A DNA stretch of 64,000 nucleotides, from contig NZ_FOIK01000001.1 of NCBI RefSeq assembly GCF_900111565.1, positions 1,581,309-1,645,308 of the forward strand, written 5' to 3'. How positions within the stretch are numbered: the stretch's first letter is position 1; each line of letters opens with the position of its first letter. The notes below the pieces were generated by a model. It ran no database searches. It worked only from the letters and a program-made list of their open reading frames with translations, and was not told the DNA's origin. This document shows, in pieces, positions 35,779-45,982 of this stretch. This DNA comes from Paenibacillus sp. NFR01. Its GTDB lineage: Bacteria; Bacillota; Bacilli; Paenibacillales; Paenibacillaceae. A program made the translations under genes and the position numbers.

Positions 35779-37875
35779 TTATTCTGCGATTTCTTCGTTG
35801 TCGAGTATTTCTTCCGTATGGTCGCAGGAAGTGCATTGCAGCTTCGCTCCCTGTTTATTGCGCTTTTCGATCATCCATGAACCGCATGCCGGGCAAGGTT
35901 TGCTTGACGGGCGGTCCCATGATACAAAATCGCAGCCCGGGTACTGGTCGCAGCCGTAAAAGACGCGTCCCTTCTTGCTGCGGCGTTCCACCACTTTGCC
36001 TTCATGGCATTTCGGGCAGGTTACGCCGATGTCCTTAACGATCGGCTTCGTGTTGCGGCAATCCGGGAAGCCGGAGCAGGCCAGGAATTTGCCGAACCGG
36101 CCCAGCTTGTAAACCATCGGCTTTCCGCATTTTTCGCAAACCTCGTCGGAGACCTCGTCTTCGATTTCGATCTCCTTCATTTCCTCTTCGGCAAAGTCCA
36201 GCCGCACTTTAAACGATTTATAAAAATCACTCAGCACCTTCACCCAATCCTCGGCGCCTTCCTCCACATGGTCAAGGTCGCCTTCCATATGCGCGGTGAA
36301 TTCGACATCGAGTATTTCAGGGAAAAACTGCTCCATCTGCTCGATGATCAGCTCGCCTAATTCGGTCGGCATGAACTTTTTCTCTTCAATCGCCACATAT
36401 CCGCGCTTCTGGATCGTCTCCAGTGTCGGCGCATACGTACTCGGACGCCCGATGCCCAGTTCCTCCATCGTTTTCACCAGCCGGGCTTCCGTATAACGCG
36501 GAGGCGGCTGCGTGAAATGCTGCTTCGGCTCGATCTCCTGTTTGCTGAGCTTATCACCGGAAGTAAGCGGCGGCAGAAACTTCTCTTCATCCGTGGTGCC
36601 GTCGTCGTTGCCCTCCACATACACCTTCATAAAGCCCGGAAAGGCGATCTTCGAACCGACTGCACGGAAAATGGCAGTACCTGCCGCGATATCCACCGAC
36701 AGCGTATCCAGCTGAGCAGAAGACATCTGGCTGGAAATAAAGCGGTCCCAGATCAGCTTATACAGTCTGAATTGGTCGCGGCTCATGAATTCCTTGATCA
36801 GCTCGGGCTCGCGGTGAGCCGAGGTTGGACGAATCGCTTCATGCGCGTCCTGGGCGCCTGCCGCTTTTTTGGAATATTGGCGAGGGGTCTCAGGCACATA
36901 TTTTTCACCGTATTTGGTTAAGATCAGTTCTTTGGCTTCATCCTGCGCAGTCGTCGACAAGCGGGTGGAATCGGTACGCATGTAGGTAATCAAACCGACC
37001 GTGCCTTCTTTGCCAAGCTCCACGCCTTCGTACAGCTGCTGTGCCACCGACATGGTTTTGGCTGCCCGGAAACCGAGCTTGCGCGCAGCTTCCTGCTGCA
37101 GGGAGCTTGTCGTAAACGGCGCGGACGGATGACGTTGGCGTTCCTTTTCCTTGACTTCGCTGACTTTGAACGTCTGACCTTTGATAGCCGCAAGCACTTC
37201 CTGGACGTCCTCTTCGCGGGCCAGCTCTTTCTTTTCACCGTTCAGCTTGTGGAATTTGGCTTCGAATGCCGTATCGCGGATCGCGAGCTTGGCCGTAATG
37301 CTCCAATACTCGGTTGGAACGAAAGCGGAAATCTCGTTCTCCCGGTCCATAATAATCTTGACGGCAACCGACTGCACGCGTCCGGCGGACAGGCCCTTTT
37401 TGACTTTCTTCCATAATAAAGGGCTGATTTTGTAGCCGACGAGACGGTCTAGAATCCGCCGGGCCTGCTGCGCGTTGACCAAATCCATATTGATTTTGCG
37501 CGGTGTCTTAAAAGCATCCTTGACCGCTTGCTTCGTAATTTCGTTGAATACGACGCGGCACTCCTGCGTATCGTCCAAATCCAGCGCATGCGCCAGATGC
37601 CAGGCAATGGCTTCGCCTTCGCGGTCCGGGTCAGCCGCCAGATACACTTTTTTGACTTTTTTGCTGGCGTCCTTCAGCTCTTTCAGAATTGAACCTTTGC
37701 CGCGGATCGTAATATATTTCGGACTGAAGCCATTTTCCTCTTCCACGCCCATTTGGCTTTTCGGCAAATCACGAATATGGCCCATGGAGGCCTTCACAAT
37801 ATATTTACTCCCCAAATATTTCCCGATTGTTTTCGCTTTGGCCGGCGATTCAACAATCACCAATGCATCCGCCAT
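35779..37875 (-). CDS. topA: DNA topoisomerase I
   Basis: Protein of 698 residues. The TOPRIM domain begins [20 protein letters not shown] and holds [20 protein letters not shown]. The catalytic tyrosine is in [15 protein letters not shown]. Three C-terminal zinc ribbons are complete: [20 protein letters not shown].., [20 protein letters not shown].. and [20 protein letters not shown]... It relaxes negative supercoils. Confidence 0.97.
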   Translation of the reverse strand: MADALVIVESPAKAKTIGKYLGSKYIVKASMGHIRDLPKSQMGVEEENGFSPKYITIRGKGSILKELKDASKKVKKVYLAADPDREGEAIAWHLAHALDLDDTQECRVVFNEITKQAVKDAFKTPRKINMDLVNAQQARRILDRLVGYKISPLLWKKVKKGLSAGRVQSVAVKIIMDRENEISAFVPTEYWSITAKLAIRDTAFEAKFHKLNGEKKELAREEDVQEVLAAIKGQTFKVSEVKEKERQRHPSAPFTTSSLQQEAARKLGFRAAKTMSVAQQLYEGVELGKEGTVGLITYMRTDSTRLSTTAQDEAKELILTKYGEKYVPETPRQYSKKAAGAQDAHEAIRPTSAHREPELIKEFMSRDQFRLYKLIWDRFISSQMSSAQLDTLSVDIAAGTAIFRAVGSKIAFPGFMKVYVEGNDDGTTDEEKFLPPLTSGDKLSKQEIEPKQHFTQPPPRYTEARLVKTMEELGIGRPSTYAPTLETIQKRGYVAIEEKKFMPTELGELIIEQMEQFFPEILDVEFTAHMEGDLDHVEEGAEDWVKVLSDFYKSFKVRLDFAEEEMKEIEIEDEVSDEVCEKCGKPMVYKLGRFGKFLACSGFPDCRNTKPIVKDIGVTCPKCHEGKVVERRSKKGRVFYGCDQYPGCDFVSWDRPSSKPCPACGSWMIEKRNKQGAKLQCTSCDHTEEILDNEEIAE

Positions 37876-37932
37876 AGGCTCTTCCTCCTAAAAATTATGC
37901 TAGCCGCTCTAGCTCTATATGAAATTACTTCA

Positions 37933-39051
37933 TTAAATCACCTTATAAATAGCGCCCGGTAATTGCGTTGCCGCTTTTTTTATGATTAAAGATAACAGAA
38001 CTGAATGTAAAAGTCCAAAATCCCATCCTGTTCTTTCCAGAAGTTCATCCAGCGTAAACGGCCCTTGATGCAGTATATGGTATAGGTGAGACTCGTTGCT
38101 TGTCAAATTCTTTTCGGTAAAACCCTCCTGCAGGCCGGATTTCACACCCTGCCGGGATACCGTTTCCGGCCCCATTTCGGCTATAAAACCGGCATATTCC
38201 TCAGTGATATCGCCAGTGCAGGTGACCAGCTTCGCCCCTTGCTTGATCAACTCCAGCGTCCCCCGGCTTTTCGGCGATGTAATCGGTCCGGGTACGGCAA
38301 AAATATCCCTGCTGGCGTCCAGCGCAATGTCTGCGGTAATCAGCGAGCCGCTCTGGCTGTCCGCTTCGACAACTACCGTGCCAAGCGCCAGCCCGGCGAT
38401 AATCCGGTTGCGCTGCGGAAACAGCCCCGGATGGCTGGCCGTGCCGATCGGGTATTCGCTGATCACCAGCCCCTTGCGGGCGATCTCCCGCTCCAGCTCG
38501 CGGTTCTCCGGCGGATACACCTTGTCGAGCCCCGTAGCGACAATGGCGACTGTCCCTCCGATGCCGGCGAGCGCCGCCTCGTGGCAAGCACGGTCAATGC
38601 CGCGGGCGAGGCCGCTGACAACGGCAAATCCTTGTCCGCTGAGCTCTGCAGCAAGCATCTCCCCAACTTTTCGCCCGTAAGCGGTGGGCATCCGCGTGCC
38701 GACCATGGCGATCGAAGGCGCCGAAGCCAGCTCCAGCCTTCCGCGGTAATAGAGCACCCATGGCGGCTGGGGCAGCTCTTTCAGGCGTACCGGATAATCC
38801 TTATCGAGCACCGTCACCATCTGAATCCGGCTTTCTTCCATTAAAAGACGGCGCTTAGCGATCCAGTCAGCCGTAAAGGTACCGGCGAGCTGCTGCGACA
38901 TTTTCTCGGATAATCCGGCAAGCCGCCAATCCTGCGCCTCGTACTTGAAGACATCATCCGTCAGCATTCCCTTGGTGCGAATCTTGTCGATGCTTTTCCA
39001 GCCGATCCCCTGTTGCTCATGCAATCCAAATAACAGTTCTCTTTCTTCCAT
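37933..39051 (-). CDS. dprA: DNA processing protein DprA (Smf)
   Basis: Protein of 372 residues. An N-terminal helical SAM-like domain is followed by the Rossmann DprA core: VSGLARGIDRACHEAALAGI, VAIVATGLDKVYPPENRELE, SEYPIGTASHPGLFPQRNRI and VVVEADSQSGSLITADIALD. A winged-helix region is at the C-terminus. DprA loads RecA on incoming single strands during transformation. The gene is upstream of topA as in Bacillus. Confidence 0.96.
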   Translation of the reverse strand: MEERELLFGLHEQQGIGWKSIDKIRTKGMLTDDVFKYEAQDWRLAGLSEKMSQQLAGTFTADWIAKRRLLMEESRIQMVTVLDKDYPVRLKELPQPPWVLYYRGRLELASAPSIAMVGTRMPTAYGRKVGEMLAAELSGQGFAVVSGLARGIDRACHEAALAGIGGTVAIVATGLDKVYPPENRELEREIARKGLVISEYPIGTASHPGLFPQRNRIIAGLALGTVVVEADSQSGSLITADIALDASRDIFAVPGPITSPKSRGTLELIKQGAKLVTCTGDITEEYAGFIAEMGPETVSRQGVKSGLQEGFTEKNLTSNESHLYHILHQGPFTLDELLERTGWDFGLLHSVLLSLIIKKAATQLPGAIYKVI

Positions 39052-39089
39052 GAACCCTCTCTCCCATGCGGAAGGGGTTAGCCTTCCCT

Positions 39090-39118
39090 ATTTTGTGGTA
39101 ACGGCGCCGGAAATGCAA
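39090..39118 (-). promoter_or_regulatory. Probable promoter of dprA-topA-trmFO-hslVU
   Basis: Minus-strand TTGCAT (39113-39118), 17-base spacer, CAAAAT (39090-39095). It lies between the sucD terminator and dprA, where a promoter is expected. Confidence 0.5.
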
Positions 39119-39159
39119 GTCCGCAGCGGGTGAACCGGCATTTTCTGACGCGCGCGGTC

Positions 39160-39206
39160 AAAAAAAAGCAACCCTTAATCCCCGCTTGCGGGAATCAAAG
39201 GTTGCT
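39160..39206 (-). terminator. sucD terminator
   Basis: Arms agcaacc (39167-39173) and ggttgct (39200-39206) with a further inner stem around cgcttgcg. On the minus strand the hairpin is followed by eight T. It ends the sucCD operon, about 45 bases after the sucD stop. Confidence 0.9.
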
Positions 39207-39251
39207 TACCTTTGCAGATTCATATAAGAATTTAACTCTAGTTTAAAAGTA

Positions 39252-40181
39252 TCAGTGACTGGTAAAAGCGTTCAGAATGCCGCGCTCCTCCAGTACCTCT
39301 ACCAGCGTGGAGCCCATCTCGGCCGGTGTAGGCGCGACCTTGATCCCGCAAGCCTCCAGCACGGCGATTTTCTCGCTGGCGGTGCCTTTCCCTCCGGAAA
39401 TGATCGCACCGGCATGGCCCATCCGTTTGCCCGGAGGCGCCGTCACCCCGCCGATGAAACCGACGACCGGCTTCGTCATATTCTCTTTGATCCACAGCGC
39501 CGCTTCCTCTTCCGCCGTTCCGCCGATTTCGCCGATCATCACGACGGCTTTCGTGCCGGGATCCTCATTAAACAGCTTCAGGATATCGATAAATTCGGAG
39601 CCCTTGACCGGATCGCCGCCGATACCGACCGCCGTAGACTGCCCGATGCCGCGGGCCGTAAGCTGATGCACCGCCTCATACGTGAGAGTTCCGCTGCGCG
39701 ATACGACGCCCACATATCCCGGCATATGAATATAGCCCGGCATGATGCCGATTTTGCATTCGCCCGGTGTAATGACGCCCGGACAGTTCGGTCCGATCAA
39801 TACGGTTTTGCGGCCTTCCATATACCGCGATACTTTGACCATATCCAGCACCGGAATGCCCTCGGTAATGCAGATCACGAGATCCAGCTCGGCATCCACC
39901 GCTTCCATAATGGAATCCGCCGCAAACGCCGGCGGAACATAGATCACGCTCGCTGTAGCACCCGTGGCCGCTTTGGCCGCAACAACGGTATCAAAGACCG
40001 GCAGGCTTGCTTCGCTTCCGTTTTCCAGCGTAATATTCACAAAGGTTCCGCCTTTGCCCGGCGTGACGCCGCCGACCATTTGAGTGCCATAATCGAGGGC
40101 CCCTTTGGTATGGAACAGACCTGTCGCGCCCGTAATGCCTTGGGTGATGACCTTCGTATGTTTATCTACAAGAATGCTCAT
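39252..40181 (-). CDS. sucD: Succinyl-CoA synthetase alpha subunit
   Basis: Protein of 309 residues starting [20 protein letters not shown], the usual family start. CoA-binding fold at the N-terminus; the phospho-histidine segment is [20 protein letters not shown]. With SucC it converts succinyl-CoA to succinate with nucleotide synthesis in the TCA cycle. A GTG at 40193 has the nearest GAGG, so a four-residue longer form is possible. Confidence 0.96.
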   Translation of the reverse strand: MSILVDKHTKVITQGITGATGLFHTKGALDYGTQMVGGVTPGKGGTFVNITLENGSEASLPVFDTVVAAKAATGATASVIYVPPAFAADSIMEAVDAELDLVICITEGIPVLDMVKVSRYMEGRKTVLIGPNCPGVITPGECKIGIMPGYIHMPGYVGVVSRSGTLTYEAVHQLTARGIGQSTAVGIGGDPVKGSEFIDILKLFNEDPGTKAVVMIGEIGGTAEEEAALWIKENMTKPVVGFIGGVTAPPGKRMGHAGAIISGGKGTASEKIAVLEACGIKVAPTPAEMGSTLVEVLEERGILNAFTSH

Positions 40182-40214
40182 ATTATCCGTCACATCCTCA
40201 CTTAGTTTGTCGAA

Positions 40215-41372
40215 TTACACCAGAGCCACAATTTTACGGGCGCCGTCCGCCATCGAATCGGCCGCCACAATATTCAGTCCCGACCCGGCCAAGATCTGCT
40301 TGCCGAGCGCTACATTGGTGCCTTCCAGCCGCACGACGAGCGGTTTGGTCAGACCCAGCTCCCGCGCCGCGGCGACAACGCCTTCCGCGATGACGTCGCA
40401 GCGCATAATGCCACCGAAAATGTTGACGAAGATGCCCTTCACTTTTTCGTCGGACAATATGATTTTAAAGGCTTCCGTCACTTTCTCCTTCGTCGCGCCG
40501 CCGCCGACATCGAGGAAGTTAGCCGGTTCGCCCCCATAATATTTGATGATATCCATCGTCGCCATCGCCAGACCAGCGCCGTTGACCATACAGCCGATAT
40601 TGCCATCCAGCGCGATATAACTAAGATCGAATTTGGACGCTTCGATTTCTTTTTCGTCTTCTTCGTCAAGGTCCCGCAGTTCCAAGATGTCCTTGTGGCG
40701 GAACAGCGCATTGGAATCGAAGTTCAGCTTGGCATCCAGCGCCAGTACATTGCCGTCTCCGGTCACAACCAGCGGGTTGATCTCAGCGATCGAGCAATCC
40801 TTATCCACAAAAGCCAAATACAGCGCTTGCATGAACTTGACCGCTTTATTTACCAGCTCTGACGGAATGCCGATGTTATACGCCAGCTTGCGGGCCTGAA
40901 AGGTCTGCAGACCGGTGACCGGATCGATGATTTCCTTAAAAATCTTCTCCGGATGCTCCGCAGCCACTTCTTCGATCTCCGTGCCGCCCTCTTCGGAGGC
41001 CATCATGACGACGCGACCGCTGCCGCGATCCACGACGAGACCGATGTAATATTCCTTCACGATCTGGCAGCCCTCTTCAATGAGCAGCCGTTTGACGACC
41101 TTTCCTTCCGGTCCGGTCTGATGGGTGACCAGCGTTTTCCCGAGAATCTCCCCGGCATAACGCCGCACCTCATCGGGCGATTTCGCCACTTTAACGCCTC
41201 CGGCTTTCCCGCGGCCGCCTGCATGAATCTGCGCTTTCACCACCGTTACCGGCGTACCCAGCGTCGCCGCAGCTTCTACCGCTTCCTCCACTGTATAAGC
41301 TACTTTTCCGTTCGGTACGGCGACGCCGTACTTCTTAAGTACTTCTTTTCCCTGATACTCGTGGATATTCAT
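40215..41372 (-). CDS. sucC: Succinyl-CoA synthetase beta subunit
   Basis: Protein of 385 residues. The start is [20 protein letters not shown]; an ATP-grasp fold follows ([20 protein letters not shown]), then [20 protein letters not shown] and the C-terminal [20 protein letters not shown]. It lies 33 bases upstream of sucD, forming an operon. Confidence 0.97.
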   Translation of the reverse strand: MNIHEYQGKEVLKKYGVAVPNGKVAYTVEEAVEAAATLGTPVTVVKAQIHAGGRGKAGGVKVAKSPDEVRRYAGEILGKTLVTHQTGPEGKVVKRLLIEEGCQIVKEYYIGLVVDRGSGRVVMMASEEGGTEIEEVAAEHPEKIFKEIIDPVTGLQTFQARKLAYNIGIPSELVNKAVKFMQALYLAFVDKDCSIAEINPLVVTGDGNVLALDAKLNFDSNALFRHKDILELRDLDEEDEKEIEASKFDLSYIALDGNIGCMVNGAGLAMATMDIIKYYGGEPANFLDVGGGATKEKVTEAFKIILSDEKVKGIFVNIFGGIMRCDVIAEGVVAAARELGLTKPLVVRLEGTNVALGKQILAGSGLNIVAADSMADGARKIVALV

Positions 41373-41635
41373 ACCGGAAGCCTCCTAAAATTCGCGGCAG
41401 ACCGCATTCAGCCTGCGGCCTTCCGCTTTCCGTTTGATTGTCCAAAGCCGGGTCCAGACCGGTAAAAACTACAATACCCGGTTCATCTGCACCTATATTA
41501 GCTATATGTCAGAATAGGAAACCCAGAATATTGTAACATGATTTAAAAACGCTTTCCTTAAAAATATTCATGATTTGTACATACATTTTCGCTTGATTTC
41601 ATGCCGAATTGCGAACGATTATATTGACACGATTA
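41373..41635. other. Intergenic region, sucCD upstream
   Basis: This 263-base gap separates the 3' end of ohrR from sucC. It must hold the sucCD promoter. I see no clear -35/-10 pair. One CcpA cre-like sequence (41543-41557, two mismatches) is too weak to call. No reading frame of interest is present. Confidence 0.3.
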
Positions 41636-42103
41636 TCAATCGCATTTATTTGGATTGGAATTCGCTTCGTGAATCCGCGAGAGCAGCTCTTTGAACTGAC
41701 CGAGAAAACCTACAAATTCTTCCGCAGTCAGTTTGGCGCCTTCGGCCATTCTTCCGGGAATGCAGACAGCTTCGTTTTGCAGCTCCCAGCCCTTGTCGGT
41801 CAGCGAAATCAATACCTTGCGTTCATCCTGTGCCGAACGTTCGCGGAGAATCAGTCCGGCCGCTTGCAGCCGTTTGAGGAGCGGCGTCAGGGTCCCGGAA
41901 TCCAGGAACAGCGCTTCGCCGATTTCCTTAACTGTACACTGTCCCTTCTCCCAAAGAACGATCATCACTAAGTACTGGGAGTAGGTCAGTCCGATTTTGT
42001 CCAAATGAGGTTGGTACAGCTTCGTGAACTCCCGGGAACATGCGTAAATGGTAAAACACAGCTGGTTCTCCAGCATCAATTCTTGCGGAGGTACTTTCTG
42101 CAT
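41636..42103 (-). CDS. ohrR: Organic peroxide-sensing MarR-type repressor OhrR
   Basis: Protein of 155 residues. Close to known OhrR: LENQLCFTIYACSREFTKLY with the peroxide-sensing Cys16; winged helix SGTLTPLLKRLQAAGLILRE. It also has Cys22, Cys56, Cys114 (EAVCIPGRM) and Cys154. It represses ohr until oxidised by organic hydroperoxides. It is divergent from ohr with a 140-base shared regulatory region. Confidence 0.93.
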   Translation of the reverse strand: MQKVPPQELMLENQLCFTIYACSREFTKLYQPHLDKIGLTYSQYLVMIVLWEKGQCTVKEIGEALFLDSGTLTPLLKRLQAAGLILRERSAQDERKVLISLTDKGWELQNEAVCIPGRMAEGAKLTAEEFVGFLGQFKELLSRIHEANSNPNKCD

Positions 42104-42135
42104 TGTTCTTCACCTGCCTTCTGCCATTAGTTTAT

Positions 42136-42210
42136 CACAATTGAATTGCATTTTCATGATAATAGCAAAAAATTTGTTGACTATCTTTTATTTTGTGTTA
42201 AATTAAATTG
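42136..42210. promoter_or_regulatory. ohr promoter and OhrR operator-like repeats
   Basis: Plus-strand promoter for ohr: TTGACT (42177-42182), 16 bases, TAAATT (42199-42204). Two inverted AATT-rich elements resemble known OhrR sites (AATTnAATTG core): cacaattgaattgca at 42136-42150 and aattaaattgtg at about 42201-42212. The second overlaps the -10 region, which fits repression. Confidence 0.65.
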
Positions 42211-42243
42211 TGTAAAATATATTTTGTTGGGAGCGGATAAAAC

Positions 42244-42672
42244 ATGTTAACCATTCAAAAGAAAATGTACGAAACAACTGCAAAAGCGGTAGGCGGCAGA
42301 GCCGGACGCGTAGAATCCGAAGCGCCGAAATTCAGCGCCTCGCTCAGCACCCCGCGAGAAATGGGCGGCGCCGGCGGCGAAGGCACCAATCCCGAGCAGC
42401 TCTTTGCGGCAGGCTATTCCGCTTGCTTCGACAGCGCGCTGAATCTGGTTGCGAACCAGAAGCGCATCAAAATCGAAGGCAGCGAAGTTACTGCACATGT
42501 CAGCTTCGGCGTAGCCGACGACGGCGGGTTCGCCTTGGCCGTCAAACTCGACGTCTTGGTGAAAGGCGTAGATCGCGAAACCGCTGTTCAACTGGTGGAA
42601 ACGGCGCACAGCGTATGTCCTTACTCCCGGGCTACCAGCGGCAACATCCATGTGGAATTGAATGTTCTGTAA
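42244..42672 (+). CDS. ohr: Organic hydroperoxide reductase Ohr
   Basis: Protein of 142 residues, normal length. Both catalytic cysteines are present in their motifs: GYSACFDSALNLVA and HSVCPYSRATSGN. Ohr reduces organic and lipid hydroperoxides with a dihydrolipoyl partner. ATG at 42244 with GGGAG upstream. It forms a two-gene switch with the divergent ohrR. Confidence 0.97.
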   Translation: MLTIQKKMYETTAKAVGGRAGRVESEAPKFSASLSTPREMGGAGGEGTNPEQLFAAGYSACFDSALNLVANQKRIKIEGSEVTAHVSFGVADDGGFALAVKLDVLVKGVDRETAVQLVETAHSVCPYSRATSGNIHVELNVL

Positions 42673-42709
42673 TTCACGCCACGCATAGAAAAAGAAATAG
42701 CAACCAATC

Positions 42710-42740
42710 AGCAGGCCGCCGGACGATCCGGCGGCCTGCT
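42710..42740. terminator. Strong hairpin between ohr and comM
   Basis: A 14-base perfect stem (42710-42723 with 42727-42740; agcaggccgccgga arm) with a 3-base loop. Neither flank has a perfect T tract on the plus side; on the minus side TTGCTATTTCTTTTTC follows, so termination of comM transcripts is at least as likely as that of ohr. Confidence 0.6.
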
Positions 42741-42907
42741 CTGCTGTACTTGCAGCGTTCACTAGACGAACCTTGCACAAACACGCAAGATCCGGGACTG
42801 ATGAACATCTACATGGCTTGCCCTCTTATCGCCTGCCTGTCATCTTTTATTGTTATCCCATTCAATCCCATCTCATCCGGAGCGTAATGCGAACTCTCAG
42901 CGGCTAG

Positions 42908-44569
42908 TTACGATTCCTCCAGCGTAATTTGCCGATCCAGGTTGCGGTATTGCACCGCCTCCGCCAAATGCGCCGGGGTAATGGCCGGCGAGGCTTCCAG
43001 GTCGGCAATCGTCCGGGCCAGCTTGATGATCCGGTCATGCGAACGCATGCTGAGTCCAAGGCCGTCCAAAATGCCATGAAGCAGCGCGGCACTCTGGACG
43101 TCCAACTTCGCAAACCGCCGCAGCGCGGCTCCGGACAGTTCGCTGTTCCATGAAAACGAAAGATGTTTGTACCGCTCATTTTGGATCGCCTGCGCCTGCA
43201 GCACTTCCCCGCGCATCTCGGCCGAGGCCCGCGGGGGACCTGCATTGCGCCCCCAATCCGCCGGGCGCGGCACATCCACCTGCATGTCGATCCGGTCAAG
43301 CAGCGGCCCGGAGATGCGCGACCTGTACCGGGCGATGAGTGCAGGGCTGCAGGTGCAGCGCTGGGGAAGCCCGGCGCCGAGAAATCCGCAAGGACACGGA
43401 TTCATCGAACACGCAAGAAGGAAGCTTGCGGGATATGTAAATGCCGCGCGGGCACGGCTGATCGTCACGACGCCGTCCTCCAGCGGCTGCCGCAGCACCT
43501 CAAGCACGCTGCGGGAGAACTCCGGCAGTTCGTCAAGAAACAGAATGCCGCGATGTGCCAGGCTGACTTCGCCCGGACGCGGGACGCCGCCTCCCCCGAT
43601 CAACCCCGCCGCCGAGATCGTATGATGCGGCGAACGGAACGGCCGGGTGCGCAACAGTCCGGAGCGTCCGCCCTCCAGTTTGCCTGCTGCGCTGAAGATT
43701 TGCGTTACTTCCAATGCTTCGCTGTCGCGCAAGGGCGGCATGATTGTCGGCAGCCGCTTAATCAGCATGGTCTTGCCGGTGCCCGGCGGTCCGGTAAGGA
43801 TGATATTGTGCATCCCGGCTGCGGCAATCGTCAGTGCCCGTTTGACATGATTTTGCCCCAGTACATCGGCATAATCTTCTTGCAGCGCCTCTCCATCCGC
43901 AGCCTGTCCGCTCGTCGTCACCCGTGCGGGATGGTACCGCAGTTGCTCCAGCGGTACAGCAGCGACAGGCGGCCGGTCACCGCCGCCGTCGCTCACAGTA
44001 ACCGGAAAAGGCAGCGGCGGATAAGCCGAAACTTGATCCATCCCTGCGGCTTCTCTCCCGCCGGGCTGCTGCGGATCGGCCAGTCCGCGCAAATGCTCCA
44101 GCGCGTAAACCTTTATTCCGTCGATCAACGCCGCCTCCGCTGCGTTCTCGGAGGGAACGAGCACGGCCTCGAAGCCCGCGCGCCGTGCAGCCGCGACCAT
44201 CGGCAGCACACCGGTTACCGGGCGCAGGCTGCCGTCAAGCGCCAGTTCGCCGATCAGCAGCAGCTGCCCGGCGGCCGGCATATGCAGTTGGCCGCTTGTC
44301 GTCAGGATTCCAATCGCAATGGCCAGGTCGAAGGCCGACCCTTCCTTGCGCAAATCCGCAGGAGCCAGATTGACGGTGACCCGCTGCTGCGGATAACGGT
44401 AGCCGCAGTTTTTGACCGCGGCGCGGACCCGCTCCACCGCTTCGCGGACCGCCGAATCCGGCAATCCGATAATGCTGGTCTGGGGAAGGCCGTTCGCTAG
44501 ATCGATCTCCACGCCGATCATGACGCCTTCGATTCCGTACAGGCAGGCACTGTACATTTTTCCGTACAT
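42908..44569 (-). CDS. comM: YifB/ComM family Mg-chelatase-like AAA+ ATPase
   Basis: Protein of 553 residues. N-terminal ChlI-like domain (GVEIDLANGLPQTSIIGLPD); central AAA+ with Walker A ILTGPPGTGKTMLIKRLPTI and Walker B HRGILFLDELPEFSRSVLEV; C-terminal Mg-chelatase domain with CSMNPCPCGF. ComM is a branch-migration helicase promoting integration of transformed DNA. ATG at 44569 has AAGAGGTG nine bases upstream; the frame continues to 44581 in the other direction. Confidence 0.94.
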   Translation of the reverse strand: MYGKMYSACLYGIEGVMIGVEIDLANGLPQTSIIGLPDSAVREAVERVRAAVKNCGYRYPQQRVTVNLAPADLRKEGSAFDLAIAIGILTTSGQLHMPAAGQLLLIGELALDGSLRPVTGVLPMVAAARRAGFEAVLVPSENAAEAALIDGIKVYALEHLRGLADPQQPGGREAAGMDQVSAYPPLPFPVTVSDGGGDRPPVAAVPLEQLRYHPARVTTSGQAADGEALQEDYADVLGQNHVKRALTIAAAGMHNIILTGPPGTGKTMLIKRLPTIMPPLRDSEALEVTQIFSAAGKLEGGRSGLLRTRPFRSPHHTISAAGLIGGGGVPRPGEVSLAHRGILFLDELPEFSRSVLEVLRQPLEDGVVTISRARAAFTYPASFLLACSMNPCPCGFLGAGLPQRCTCSPALIARYRSRISGPLLDRIDMQVDVPRPADWGRNAGPPRASAEMRGEVLQAQAIQNERYKHLSFSWNSELSGAALRRFAKLDVQSAALLHGILDGLGLSMRSHDRIIKLARTIADLEASPAITPAHLAEAVQYRNLDRQITLEES

Positions 44570-44665
44570 CAAAAAAAACACCTCTTCTTCCGAAATACAC
44601 GCCGTAAAGCGTGCGATTCCAAGAAAAAGGGTGCTTCCTCATTTTTCCTATAATCCGTTGTTACC

Positions 44666-44694
44666 AGTATAAAAGGCTGACAGCGAACTGGCAA
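44666..44694 (-). promoter_or_regulatory. comM promoter
   Basis: Minus-strand TTGCCA (44689-44694), 17 bases, TATACT (44666-44671), about 100 bases before comM. Fits sigma-A well. Confidence 0.65.
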
Positions 44695-44716
44695 TATAAA
44701 TCTATGGGAGAAGAAA

Positions 44717-45127
44717 TCATTGCCTTCGGTCACGCCGGATCCGCCGGTTCGGATCGCTGCGGATAAGCTCGGCGAGCGGCGGCGCTTCCTCATTGCGGAT
44801 CAGCCACTCCCGCATCTCTTTGATGGCTTCGACCTGCCCGTTTCCCCGATCGCGCCAGGTCAGCAGCTCGATGACCCGGATGACGAGCGAAAGCAGGCTA
44901 TTATTGCTGCTGATGGATTGCTCAGCGCGGATTTTCTGGAACAACGCTTCCTTTTCCCAATCGATCAAGATCTCCTCGGCGATGGCCGGACGCATGACCG
45001 TAAAGGATTTGTTGCAGTTGTCGCAGCATACAACCGTCAAAGGCTCATCGCCCATATGAACGTTAATGTGCTGCCCGCAATGCTGGCATGCAAAACTGAT
45101 CTGAAGATCGGACGGTTGATTCCTCAC
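44717..45127 (-). CDS. Small zinc-ribbon protein of unknown function
   Basis: Protein of 136 residues. N-terminal zinc ribbon: CQHCGQHINVHM, then CCDNCNKSFTV. A helical part follows (LLSLVIRVIELLTWRDRGNG, QVEAIKEMREWLIRNEEAPP) and a basic tail NRRIRRDRRQ. GTG at 45127 is chosen with GAGGAGG eight bases upstream; the frame is open much further back without support. It lies after yraN and before comM. Nucleic-acid binding is a guess from the ribbon and basic tail. Confidence 0.65.
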   Translation of the reverse strand: MRNQPSDLQISFACQHCGQHINVHMGDEPLTVVCCDNCNKSFTVMRPAIAEEILIDWEKEALFQKIRAEQSISSNNSLLSLVIRVIELLTWRDRGNGQVEAIKEMREWLIRNEEAPPLAELIRSDPNRRIRRDRRQ

Positions 45128-45281
45128 GGTGACAGCCTCCTCATGGTGACAAATAAATAGCAAACTGTAAAATCTTAATACTTGTTTACCCACTTCACTT
45201 GAGGAATGACCCACGCCACAAAAGGAACCTTTAGCCGTCGGCAAATGACAGACTTCCCGCGCGGCGCCTGCGTTCTCCGTT

Positions 45282-45668
45282 CTAAAAGGCGCCGCGGATG
45301 TGGTTGAGCGAAACGACCTCTGCACCCTCCCCCAACTGCACGGCAATCACGTCAAAAGAGACCGTCCGGCCTGCCGTGCCGACCTGATGTATGTATACTT
45401 CCGCCGTCGCGCGAACCTGACGGATTTTGCGCATATCCACCGATTCTTCGGGGGTTCCCTGAGCGCCATGGCCGCTGCGGCTGCGCACTTCCACAAACAC
45501 GAGTGTACCCTCCCGTTCCGCTACAACATCCAGCTCGCCGCTGCGGCAGCGCCAGTTGCGGGCAACAATCCGGTATCCCCTAGACAGCAAATAGTGTACC
45601 GCCGCTTGTTCGGCAGCCGCTCCTTTTTGTTTCCGGTTCAACCGGGCTTGCGGCGGACGCCCCGTCAC
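45282..45668 (-). CDS. YraN/UPF0102 family predicted nuclease
   Basis: Protein of 128 residues with the restriction-endonuclease-like core GAAAEQAAVHYLLSRGYRIV, CRSGELDVVAEREGTLVFVE and VRSRSG. Family role is probably in DNA repair or recombination; it sits next to comM and rnhB, as often. GTG at 45668 overlaps the stop of the FlhB-like gene by 4 bases. Confidence 0.85.
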   Translation of the reverse strand: MTGRPPQARLNRKQKGAAAEQAAVHYLLSRGYRIVARNWRCRSGELDVVAEREGTLVFVEVRSRSGHGAQGTPEESVDMRKIRQVRATAEVYIHQVGTAGRTVSFDVIAVQLGEGAEVVSLNHIRGAF

Positions 45669-45982
45669 CGGTTCATCCGCTCCCCTGCGGCACGGTCGCT
45701 TTGGTAGACATAGCTCAAAATTTCTGCCACCAGCTGGTACAGTTCCGGCGGAATTTGCTGGTCCAGATCCAGTTTGGACAATACCTCCACCAAGGCGGCA
45801 TCCTCCTGGACGGCTACCCCGTTGTCTTTGGCTTTCTGTAAAATCGCCTCAGCCACCGCGCCTTGTCCCTTGGCGACGACGACCGGCGCCTCGCTTTGGC
45901 CCGGCGTATATTTGAGCGCAACCGCCTTTTTCATGCGCTTGGCCATTTCATCGTTTGCTTGTTCCCGGGCATCCTCATTCAT
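45665..45982 (-). CDS. FlhB C-terminal-like protein (YlqH type)
   Basis: Protein of 105 residues. The segment KKAVALKYTPGQSEAPVVVA with the following KGQGAVAEAILQKAKDNGVA, and PPELYQLVAEILSYVYQSDR, aligns with the part of FlhB that follows the self-cleaved NPTH motif (compare FlhB HFAVALKYDG ... APQIIAKG at 14267-15361). The protein has no membrane domain and no NPTH. It is coupled by ATGA overlap to the FliK-like gene at 45979-48252. It may mimic the cleaved FlhB fragment in export switching. Confidence 0.8.
   Translation of the reverse strand: MNEDAREQANDEMAKRMKKAVALKYTPGQSEAPVVVAKGQGAVAEAILQKAKDNGVAVQEDAALVEVLSKLDLDQQIPPELYQLVAEILSYVYQSDRAAGERMNR

Noticed and set aside
40206-40213. Exact TTGTCGAA between sucC and sucD
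   Set aside because: Isolated, in an intra-operon gap with no promoter; chance occurrence is the simpler explanation.
41543-41557. CcpA cre-like sequence upstream of sucCD
   Set aside because: Two mismatches to the consensus and no clear promoter nearby to judge its position.
43163-44500. 445-codon plus-strand frame opposite comM
   Set aside because: Antisense shadow of a well-supported AAA+ gene.
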